A program made the position numbers and the translations under genes. Below the pieces are notes generated by a model that had not been told where the DNA came from, searched no databases, and worked only from the letters and a program-made list of their open reading frames with translations. A stretch of 64,000 bases of DNA. Source: Diploscapter coronatus (lineage: Eukaryota > Nematoda > Chromadorea > Rhabditida > Rhabditidae). Numbering within the stretch: the first letter of the stretch is position 1; the number at the start of each line of letters is the position of its first letter. Positions 26,001 through 38,000 of the stretch are shown piece after piece. The stretch lies in contig OZ038422.1 in the NCBI GenBank assembly GCA_964036155.1, forward strand, positions 48,197,201 to 48,261,200. Direction: 5' to 3'.

Positions 26001-29000
26001 AGGAGGAGATTTGGAGCCTTTCTTTGGCGAACCCTGCTTTTTGGTGGGAGATTCTGGTTGTTTTTGGATATCGTCGACTTTCGGCTGCTGCTCAGAAACG
26101 CTAGGCAATTTGTCTTCGATACCCTTGACTTCGTCCTGCTTTGGAGCGATTTCATCTTTTCCTTTCGGCGAAGTCGGAGGGCTCTTGGATGCGGATTTTT
26201 TCTTTGGACTCCTCGGTGGGCTTTCCTTCTTTTCGGTATCTACTGAAATCGGCTGGGAAACGTCGGTCTTTGGTGGTTCTTGCTGCTTCTGAACGTCATC
26301 AACCTTGGGCGGTGATGGTTGCTTTTCTGGAACAGATGGTTCCTTCTGAGTCGGGGACGGCAATTTTTCGTCGATTTTCTTCGGTGATTGTGGAGGCGAT
26401 TTTGGCGGTGATTTTTTCTTTGGACTTTCAGGTTTTTCTTTCGGAGATAGCGGGGTTTCTGCAGGTTTTTCTTCAACCTTGACGGGTTGGACCTCGTCCT
26501 TTTGGGTTGGTGACTTTGGCGGAGATTTTGGTGGCGATTTTTTCTTCGGGGATTCTGGCTTTTCCTTGGGAGATAACGGGGTTTCTGCAGGTTTTTCTTC
26601 AACCTTGACGGGCTGGACCTCGTCCTTTTGGGTTGGAGATTGGGGTGGTGATTTCGGAGGCGACTTTTTCTTTGGTGAGCTTGGTTTTTCTTCAACTTTC
26701 TCCGGCTGCTTCTGGCTGTCGTCACCTTCCTTTTGCGTTGGCGAGCTTGGCTCTTTCTTCGTGGGGCTCTTGGGTGGCGATTTTTTCTTCTTTGGTGATG
26801 TTGGTGGGCTAGTGCTTGACTTTTTCTCTGTGGTTTGACTTGTTTCTGTCCTTTCAGTGATTGTGGTTTCAGTTTTTGTTGAGGACTCAGATAGTTCATC
26901 CTTCCTCGTCGTTAGGTCGACGATCGTTGCTGCCGTGTTGGTCGAGTCTGAGTCGAGGGACTCTGTGATGGACGTGCTCATTGCGCTTGCGATGACCTCC
27001 TCTGTCGTCACTGGAGTCATGCCCTCGGTAATTTGCATGGTTCCTTCAGAAGTTCGTGTCTCTGTGACTGTAGTCCTCTGCTCAGAGACTAGGACGACAT
27101 CTTCTCCGGGCAAAGTACCCGCTTGCATGGTCTTAGTCACTTCATGCGTCTCAGTAACCGTTTCCTCAATTCGGCCGCCTTCGCCGATTTCAATCTTAAT
27201 TTTCAACATCCTCATCTTATTTTTGCGTGTTGACTATGCTAAATTAATCACGCATCTACGATCTACAACTAAAGTTATCTAAGTACTACTATTCTGCGAT
27301 TTTATGAAGTTCACATCCGGATCGTGACGTCGGGAGGTTGTAATTATTTTGGGATTTTACGTTTATTTGGAAATCGAAAATTATTGTCTGTTGTTATACT
27401 ATCACTGCGACAGTATAGAAGAGAGAGCTATGTATTGGCTTGCACTTTGTATAGGGCATAGGAATATTCTATGAGAAAAATAGATATGAAAAGACACTGC
27501 AATCAATCGATAGACATGCAGAAATATCGACGATTTGATAATTGATACCTTAGAAACTTCGATGGTTCCTTCAGTGGTCATTGTGACGCTCTGCTCATTC
27601 TTCTCGACGATGGTCTTCTGCTGAGCGGCGTCAGTTTTTTGCTGATCAATAAGTTGGATCTAAAGTCGTAGAGCGAATATGCGAAATAACCTAACTAGCT
27701 TCTGGGTTCAACTCCACTCTAATTCAGCAAAAGTCGAAGTTGAATATTGAAGTTGTTAGAAGTAGAGTGGAGTTGGAGTGGCAATCTTAGCAACTCCCAG
27801 GAGCGAATATGCGTATGTGAATGAATGGGGATGAATACATTTGGTGCATATTACACACATCTACAAGATATACGTCTGTGGCTTGTCAACATGGAATAGT
27901 GAGAGCGGTGATGAGTGAGTGAGGGTGTGGCAGCATAGCAGGCAACATGCAGAAGCGGCAGCATCGCTTTTGTGAAACCAAATCCTCTCTTGCTCAAAAA
28001 AGTCAAAAGAATAACTCTGCTTACTTCTCGCTTACTTTTCATATTATATATTTTCATGCTTGACGCGTACCTTCTTGGGTTCCACGACGAGTCTCGCACC
28101 AGACTCGTCAGCTCCAAGACTATTCTCTGCTACCACAGAAATTGTGGCAGAATCGTGGACCGATGTGTCGACAGTGAGGATCGAGCCACCATCGGGAGCC
28201 TGGGTAATTTTGACGCCCTCCATACCATCACGGACCTAATAATTTGATTGCATCTGCTATTCAACCGGCTCTGAACCACCTTGCGTCCGTTGATAGACCA
28301 CTGGTAGGTTGGAGTTGGTTGTCCATCAGCCTTTGCTTCGAATACGGCCTCAGCCCCTTTCTCGACAGTAAGGCTCTTCGGCGTTTTCTCGAATTTCGGC
28401 GGGAAAGGCTTTCTATTTACATGAAGTGTGGCCTTGGTTTCAGCAGTACCTAAATTTGAATTCCTTCTGAAAAAAATGCTGGATTTCCCAAAACCTTCTG
28501 AATTAGTTGCAACTGCCTTGATCTCTCCGGCATCTGAAAGTTTGAGGCCTTTGAGCTCGAGTTTGATCGATCCGTCGAATTCTCGGATCTCGACTCTCGA
28601 CGAATTGGTCACGTCTTCACCATTGATGTACCAACGCACGTCTGGCTTCGGTTCGCCTTCGACACGAACCTCGAAGATGACGGTCTTCTCTTCGGTCTCA
28701 GTTCTGTCAGAAAGGAGCTCTGTGAATCGCGGGGGAGCCTTCGGCTTGGCTTGTGGAAGAACGATCAATCTGGCCTTCGTCTCGTATTTGCCCACTGGGT
28801 TCTGAGCCACGCAGGCGATCGTTCCCGCGTAGCGAGCAGAGTCGATCGTCATTCGGTGGTCATGGCCTTCTTTCTGAATGATCAAATCGTCTTTTTTCTC
28901 CAAAAATCTTGTAAGAACCTCGATCTTGACGCCCGGCGAATTGGAGTCCATCTTGATGCCGTTCACGTACCAGGTGACCTCCGGATTGGGACTGCCTTTG

Positions 29001-32000
29001 ACGGTGGTAGCGAAAACGGCCTGCTCCCCGAATTTGACTGTCTGAAGTAATTAACTGATAAATGCTAAAAGAAAATCGATAATGTTTTGGACGTGCCAAA
29101 ACTCGTTGGCAGAGCTGAACAACTGTTTACGATGCCCCGGCATGAAGACAAGATGCTGATCATAAAAACTTATGAGAATTTTATCAATCAGGCAGGTAGA
29201 AAAATTTGAGAAGGATGTTATTGGAAATCTATAGTTAGTGTAAAAATAGATCTTCTGATGGTCAAAGACCTTGATCAAGGAAGCGAGGTGAATGATAAAT
29301 TTATCAGGTAGATTTTAAACCAGCAAAAGATGGGTTATTTTTGACAGATAGTATTTTCTATCGAGTCAATCGATAAGTTGATCCTGGATGTGAGTAAAGA
29401 AACATGCACACGGGAGCGACTTCTTCATGATGGAGATGAAGAGATCTTATGCTGAAAAGAAGCCTGGAAATGCCTTCAGAAATTGAGACGCATCGAGCAG
29501 CAACTAAGCACTTTACACATTAAGTTAGAGATAGAGGAGAGAAAAAAACGAGGCGGAAAGAATGAAACCTTTGGCATCCTCGAGCTCCCAGCCACCTACA
29601 CTCTATCACTTTATCACTTCGGGGCTATCAATATAAACACATACGGGTCATTTGAGCTATTTCGAAATGGAATTCATTGTTTTGGTCGGACAAACTCATA
29701 TTTCTTTGTTGAAGTGAAAACTCAATTTTTACGATAATCACTCATCAAGGGACTGGTTCGTCTGGTCAAAGAAAATGAATCTAACCTGATCTTCAATATC
29801 CTTGATGAACGTGGGTGCACTTCGACTCTCCTCTTCGTGCTCAACGATCAATCGAGCTCGAGATTCAGCAGTTCCGTGTTCGTTCGTAGCCCGAGCAATC
29901 ATTTCTCCGTCGTGTCTTTCGATGTTCGCATCGTTGATGATGACCTTGTAATAGCCGTCCTGGCTGATAATCTCCACACCGTCCTCTCCGCTTCTCAGCT
30001 GAAATTTCTTATGCTTTTTGACTTGAAAATTCAACAAATCTAAAGAGTTTTCATCAGACGAATAAGATATACACTGGAGATAGATAGGTCGCGTGAAATT
30101 TCTGATGATCGTCCTCTCTTAGTATTACCAAATTCAAGAAAATAACGTACCTCTTTTCCTTTGAGAATGAACTTCACGGTTGGATCAGGGTATCCAGCCA
30201 CCTCAACTTCGAACACGGCGATTCCCTTCTCCATGACAGTTTTGTCGTCCAGAGGTCGCAAGAACTGAGGTGGTGCAGGTGGAACGCGGACCTTGAGCTT
30301 CGCATCGCAAGCAGCTTGTCCAAGTCGGTTCTTCGCTTGGCAGGTAACAATTCCGTCAAAGTGTCGGGTCACGTCTTTGATTGTCAGAATGCAGATACCG
30401 TCTTCGGAAATGAAACGGACCTATAGAAAAATTGTTTCTATTTTTTAATTCAATAAGATTTCTCACCTTCTCCGATTCAGTCAGTGGAACACCATTGACG
30501 TACCAAACAACTTCAGGATTCGGATCTAAACTTCCAAGTTACACAGAAAGATTATTTTTCAAATGTTACCTCCAGTGCACACTGCCTTGAATCGGACCTC
30601 GTCTCCTTCGTTGCACTCTACGTCGTCGATCGTCATTTGGAACTCTGGAGCGACGTGGTTCTTGTCGGGGTCTGGCTGGACGATGAGTTCGCATTTGCTT
30701 TCAGCCGTTCCCAGTTCGTTTTGGATCTTCACGCAGTAGACGCCTGAATGAAAATCAATATCTGCATCTTTTAAAATAAATGCTAGTACCAGTGTCATCG
30801 GGCTGTGCGTCTCTGATCTCCAACTTTGCCCTCTGGCCGTCGTATTGGAGCTTGAAGTCGTGAGAAGGCCTCAGAGGCTGGTCATCTACAAGCCAAAGGA
30901 GTTCGGGTTCCGGCCAACCCTCTACCTGTAAATTTTACAATCGATAAACAAAAGATCATCAAGCCTATTCGAACCTCGCATTCGACTGTGATGACGTCGC
31001 CCTCTTTGGCCTCTTGGTCTCTCAGTGTTGTGATGAATTTCGGCGGTGCGGCCTCCTTCTCAACTTTGATGACGCGGAAGAAGGCGCTTGTAGAAGCCTG
31101 GCCGAATTCATTTGTGGCAGTGCAAGTGTATCGGCCTGTGTCCTCTTCCTTGACTGGGTCAATGGTCAGGGCGAAGAAACCATCGTCGTCAGAGTAGAAC
31201 GTATGACGCTCGCCTTCCTTCAACTGGACGTCGTCTTTGAACCTGAAACATTTGCAATTGAAACTTATTTACAACCAATCAATTACCAAGTTATTTCGGG
31301 CAGGGGATAGCCAGTGACCTTCAGGCACATCTTGGCCGAGGACTCTTGCAGGGTTCTGAATCCGTACTGCGTTCTTGTCACCCGAGTACCCTGCATCTCG
31401 AGTGTCGTTCCGGTCGTGGCTAAATTTTCAATTTTCTTGCTAATTTGTAAATTTTCAACATTTTTCTCAATTAATTTCTTGCAATTTTTTGCAGCAGTGT
31501 TCCTTTACTCTGAATTTCTTTCTGCCGCAGGTTTTATTCAGGGTTGTTTGCTCTGAACACAAAGTGCTTGTCTCACTCCAAGAGAGAGAGAAAGCCAAAG
31601 CAAAGATGAGATGGGGATATTTCAAATCCTGCTCGGCGCTATCAGGAAGGAGATAAGCTTTCCATCGTTCCTTTTAACATTCCACTTTACAAGTGATATC
31701 AGATATTTTGAGAAGCGCGCGCAGGATTTTTTTTCGATTTTATCAATTGGCAAGGTATTTCATCAATCTCTTGGCACAGGCTTTGCTTTTAGCTTTTCGC
31801 TTTTTATCACTCGCTGCAAAAAAGCTTCAGGGGGATATTTTGATCTGTCTGCTTTCTCTTGTTTTCCCACAATATTTTTCCGGCTTCATTCATTTTCGCG
31901 AGCTGTCGAAACTGCTCAACGCCAAATGACTAGTGACTAAAATTTTCACACAATGAAAGCGCCGAAGAAAACTGGTCAATATTTTTAAAGTATGCTACTT

Positions 32001-35000
32001 TTTCGTCCGAAAGGATAACATTGCACAGGTTCTTTGGAGCACAGTCGCGTTCCTCTTGAAATATGGCAAGCATGCTGAAACTAGAGCCTCAGTTCGCTCT
32101 AACTGGTCGATACGATTACCTATGGCATTGCCTGTCTCAAAAATGTGCACACTGCAACAAAGTAACTCGCTTCTTGAAATTCGAAACCGTCAAGTACATA
32201 ATATATATTTCCTACAGCTGACTTCTCAAATTAGCAGCTCATAGTGACTATATAGAAAATGCGACTAATCAATTGAGAAATATTGATTTCCTGCGACTGA
32301 TCTCCAATGCTAATTGCTAGAGAGAAATAGATTGAGAGAGCTTAACAACATTGGAGCTCGACATCGCAAAGTTGAAATTGTTTAAGGACACCTACTCCAA
32401 TCGATACTGCTTGAACCGCCAGAATAGAGTGAGGTGGACGATCCGGTGGGAGAGATGACTGGGGGCGATTTGACCTTCTTCCTGGGCGGTCCTCCCTCAT
32501 CAGGGCCTGAAATTAGTATCGTCAAATTTGCTCGGTAATTTCTTCCAATCAACATATTGCAGCGCACATTTATCATCACTCGGCACATAAATTTCTATTT
32601 AGATGGGTCATCTGGCGTGTCTCTGGTGGCGCTTTTTGAAGACCTAGAAGAATCTGAGAACCTAAGGCACATCTGCCACATAAAATTCCAAGGACTTGAT
32701 CGCCGCAGGGACGCGGCCGCGAATGGCCCATTGACAAGGACAATCAAGCGATAACTGCTTGATAAAGGCGGTGTGTTGCGAACTTTGCTTGACGAATACT
32801 TGGGACAACAAATATTAGGTAATAGCACTCAAAATTAGCTCAACAATGAAAAAGACATGGATTTTGACCCGGATATAGAGAGCTCTTGCGGGAGCTCGAG
32901 TACTCCGAGAACTCGGAGCGCACATCGCTCAGCTGCATTTCGAACTCCGAGCCTGCGCCCGGCATCGAGGTCGTCTCGGTGACGGTGTTCTCACGCTCCG
33001 CAGCTAGAAAAACAAAATCAATAAGTGCTTACACCAGGACGGGTCTACGAGCTCGAGCCCGCCTTCGTCTGCCTCGGTCAGCTCGATGATATAGAGAGCC
33101 TTCAGCACCATTTTGGACCAATTTAGACTATTATTAGATTCGAATTAATCAGCAGGACAAATCGTGTTGGGGGCCACGACTTGCGATGCAGAAAATCGTA
33201 GAAAGCGGTCTAGAGAACTAGACAACAATTAACAAAATCAAGTAAAAAGCGGAAATTAGCGGAGAGTGTCTGGTGACGTGTGAAAGAAGGGGGAATTGAT
33301 TAGATTATGGAATATTTCTTAGGAGCTCTGAACGAGGTGGTGCGACGGAAGCCTAGGCTAGTCGCATTGCGCCTCTAGGGCGGCGAGCGGGGCTCCAGAA
33401 TTGGCGATCAGTGCGAGGGTTTTTGGCTCCAAATTAGCTGATCGGTAGGGGCTTGAGCCTATGGCGATCGGATCAGCGTCTTAGAGTGCTTAGTAATCAA
33501 TGCCCCGGGTTGATGTACGGGCTAAGAGAGTGATTGGGGCGAAAAGAAGCAAAGGGGAAAAGCTGCTCCTGCACAGAGATGATAGAGGGATAGAGGATAG
33601 GGCAGAGAGACTTGGGCGAGATATTACAACGGGACAAAACACAGGCGGCACATCGCGAGGGCGGTTGGCAGCGAGCGATTCCTTGCCGCTGAATTCTTCT
33701 TGCTGATGCTAAGGATGATACGCGCGCTGATAGCATCATGATGAAATTAAGAGGGGGCAAAAAATTCAGACGACAATAATTAGATTTCGCAATTTTTGTA
33801 ATTTGTTCTTCAAGAGGAAAGGTAGGCTGTGAAAATAGCGAGGGCAAAGAAAAGTAAGTTTAATATAACTTTTAGCGTGATAGCACTGATATTTGAACAA
33901 AGTTTCAATGATAAGATACAGTATGACAGGAAAAAGTCAATCAATGCGAGAAAAAAGCCATAGACAAAGAGTAAATAGTTCGAGGGGTTCAAAGGAGAGC
34001 CGGGGATACTTGAGTACTTGTAAAAACTCACAGAGTTTTCGTAGATGCTGAAGGCGACTCTTGTTTCAATACTTTCAACGCCCTTTATCTTTGGATTATT
34101 TGAAAAGTTGTACATTTTTAAAGGTTTTACAGTGAAGCATCGTTATCAAGAGATGCTAATTTTGAAAAATATATTTGATTTTTAAATTTATTTTTTCTCT
34201 AACCATAAATTTCCTGTTCTTCGATCATGTCGCGGAGCCAGGCCTGTCGGACATACTCGGCGGTGGTCGAATCCTTGGGCTTTATTTTGAACGAGGGCAA
34301 ACCCGGTTCGTTCGGGTTCAGCAGCAGCGTGTCCTCGTCGATGGTCAACGTTCGAACAGAATATTTATCGAGCTTAAAAGTGCGCATATTTAAAAAAAAA
34401 ATATATATATATTTTTTTTTCTTTTAAATCCTAATTAATTCTCCTTAAAATTTGCTCTATTGGTAAATTTCAGTAGAAGATGATTAACATTTAGCAATGG
34501 AGCAGATTTTCACCAAGAACCTGGATTATTGACTTTTTAATCTGAACTAATTCTCACTCGTATAGTCGCGTAATGATTATAGCTGGTCGTAGTCGATGTC
34601 TCCACTTTGTCGGTGATCATGACCTTCAGAGCAAAAGATCGTAATTTTTCAACATATTTTGAAAATACCTTGTTCTTGAACAAAAACACATAGCGGTCTT
34701 TCGGTGCATGATCAGTTCCCTCCCAAACTTGGAATATATCCTAGAAAAAATTAATAAAATAAATTTATGCGTTCGAAAATGAGGGTTGGTACTTGGAGTA
34801 TGGGACCAAAAAATCGACCCCAAAGTTAGAGAGCGCAAACTTCGCCCACTGCAAAAGCGCGTCAGTGTTCAGAAAGTGGCAGTACGGGAACCTCAGAAAT
34901 AGGAAGCAGTTCATGTTTAAAATGGATCGACCAAAAACGCCATACTAGAATCGATGATAAGTCATAGTCGAATGAAATCGTTATGTGATAAAGATCAGAT

Positions 35001-38000
35001 CACAATAGTTGTGTACAGATGTGTACAACCGATTTTTCGATTTCAAAAATGCATTCATTTAGGGATCCAGAATTTGCGATTTTTTAATCTGAAAGTCTTA
35101 GTCAGACTCGAATACACATCTTTTTGAACAAACAATGACTGAGGAATATCGTTCTCGTGAATCAGTTTGCGCTCTCTACTGGAAGTACCAAGCCTTGACT
35201 AAAAGATTGGTGATTACATGTCTGATAATACGTCCCAACTTGGAAGTGTCTCCGGGATATTGACGGATGTTATTCGTGAATTCCATATCTTGGATTCTAG
35301 AGCAGGAAAAAATTAACAACCAATTATAATGGGAAAAAATTAACCTTTGAGGAATCGCCTGGCATAATTCGAGTGCTTTCTGCATGGATTTGGTGTTATG
35401 ATTGGCGCGACTCGAATATTTGACAAACTCCTAGAAGTAAATATGAAAATTGATCATTTTTAATGAAGTATCCAATTTTGCTGGTCAAAAATCGCATAAG
35501 TCTTTTGGCAAGAAAAATCGAGCAGAGTAACGTCTAGAATAAGTAGAATTCTTGAGCTCAAAGGTGATGAAAATCGAAAAATTGAGCAAGTTTTTGGAAG
35601 AAAAAAATCGGGCAGCATAACGCCTAGAATAAGAGAAATTTTTAGTTCAAAGGTCACGAAAATCTTGAAAATTTTCAAGTGTTTTGATTTTAAAAAAAAT
35701 CGGGCAGAGTAACGCCTAGGAGACAAGGAAGTTTTAAGCTCGAAGATCACAAAATCGACAAATTTTACAAATTTTTGGCAAGAAAAAATCGAGCAGCATA
35801 ATGCCAAGAATAGGCATAATTTTGACTTCAAAATATGCGAAATATTTTAAAATCGACTGTTTCGGACTAAGAAAAAGTCAAACAGGTAACGACTAGAAAA
35901 CGCTCAATATTTTACTTCGAGTATCAGAAATTTTTCTTTTAAATCTAAGTATTTGACAGAAGAAACGTCGGGCAGCGTAACGCCTAGAATGAGCCTAATT
36001 TTGGGTTCAAAAAATATCAAATATCAAGGAAATCGATTAAGTCTTGAACCAAGAAAAAATCGGGCATATTAACGCCTAAGATAGGCATAATTTTTTGTTT
36101 CGAACGATAAAAATACGCGAAAAACTCTAAGTTCATATCTTAGAAAAAAATTGAGCAGCATAGCGCCTAGGTTAAGCATGATTTTAGGCTTAAAAACTAA
36201 CATATTTCAAGATTAACAAGCATTGAGCTAGGAAAAAGTCAAGCAAAATAGTGCCCAGAACAGTAGTATTTTCTTGAGCTCAAATAGAGGTTCTTGAAAA
36301 TTTTCCAAGTCTCTGGTATAGAAAATCGGCAGAGTAACGCCTTAGGAAAAAGAAATTTTTGATTTCAAAGCTTACGAAAATCGAAAATTCGTATAAGTTT
36401 CCAGTGAAAAATATCTGACAAAGTAACGTCTTAGAGAAGCGTAATTTTTATTTTTAGAATCACGAATATGCGACAGAAAATCAGAATATTTGAGACAGAA
36501 AAATTCGAGCAGCATAGCGGCTTAGAAAAGGGAAATCTTAGGATACAGATATGAAAACTAAGGCGTGCGCGGATTATGATAGATGAGAGATGAAAGAACC
36601 TGTAGCGATTTTTGACCAGCATAATCGAATATTTAGAGATTTGGCATGATACCTTGAAATAATTCTGATATTGGGTCATACGATCGGCGATGTTGCGCAA
36701 ATGATCGGCATACGTGCGAGCGCCTGCCTCTGCCTTGTCAGACAGATTCTTGAAATAGAGAAAATAATTTAAAAAGGAGATTCAATAAATAAAGTGAATT
36801 AATGGTATAAAATATATTATAATTGAATTGAATGTATGCAGAGCTGTAATCTTGATAAATGTGTAAATTGTAGTAGAATGTGTGTATATAAATGTAATAT
36901 ATAAAATAATTTTAAAATTAATAATCAAATGAAGATATTTTTAATAAAGTATTTCAAAATAAGATTTAAGAATTTTCAATATGCGCAATAGAATAAGTTG
37001 ATTAGATTTAAAACGATGAGACCATGCTTCAAGATTTAGATCTGTGATAAGAAAATATTCTTAAATGCATGAGGATACACAAGTAAAAACGTTAGATTAT
37101 TAGCATGATCAAAATAAAAAGTTATAAGAAAATATTACTACAAGAATGTCAATTCATTTAGAATTAAAAAATATTTAGAAAGATAGATACAATCCTGCAG
37201 AGCGCATTATGAATTATTATAAAAATGCTGCGAGCAAAAAATCACGATAATTATAAATTAGCACGAGAATATAGACCGAATATAGTCGAATATAGCTGAA
37301 TACTGTTCGCTGTTTCTGTCGATAATTTACTTGCTTGTATATTTTTGTTGCGCGTGCAAAGAAAATACTTTATTTATACATCGCAATAGCTCTGCGTTAA
37401 TGTTTTCTTGTTGTGGCTCTTTTCCTTGTCTTAAAATTCTATACCTGGAAGAACTGCTTGAAAGGCTGCTTTCCGATCAAGTCTAGAGTGGCCGAGTAGT
37501 CGCGGTAAAATTGGATGTATGACTCGAAGTCCTTCTCGAGTCGAACGAAGGTCTGACCGACTTTTCCTGGATCATCAGAGTAGTAGTTCAGACCTTTCAA
37601 CATCACGCTGAACAAGTCAAACTTATTTAAATTCTTTGCAACTTAGACCCCTCAGAACGATACAACCATGGTAGAATAGTGTGCAAAGTGAGGGTTTTTC
37701 AGACTTCTCTCTTCCCATACACTATTTTACCATATTGTGTCATTGCGAAAAATCCAAATCTTCAAATTCCTGAAGTTAAACCTACTTGGCGTGGAAATTG
37801 TAAAGTTCGTGCACGTTCAAAGCCAATCGATCTTTCTGGGCCTTGATTTCTTCGGGCACTCCGGGGTCGTCCATAACTTTAACGAAATCATCCACGCAGG
37901 ATCGAAGATCGGAAACGAATTCTTCCTCAGATCGCAGAAGATCATGGTAGACTTGACTGAAATTGTATAATTTTTTTTTTTTAGATATTTTGTCCCAATA

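Noticed and set aside
35490..36545. Regularly spaced repeats resembling a CRISPR array
   Set aside because: The period is 90 nt with diverged units and no short exact repeat, and this is a eukaryotic intron; it is an ordinary minisatellite.
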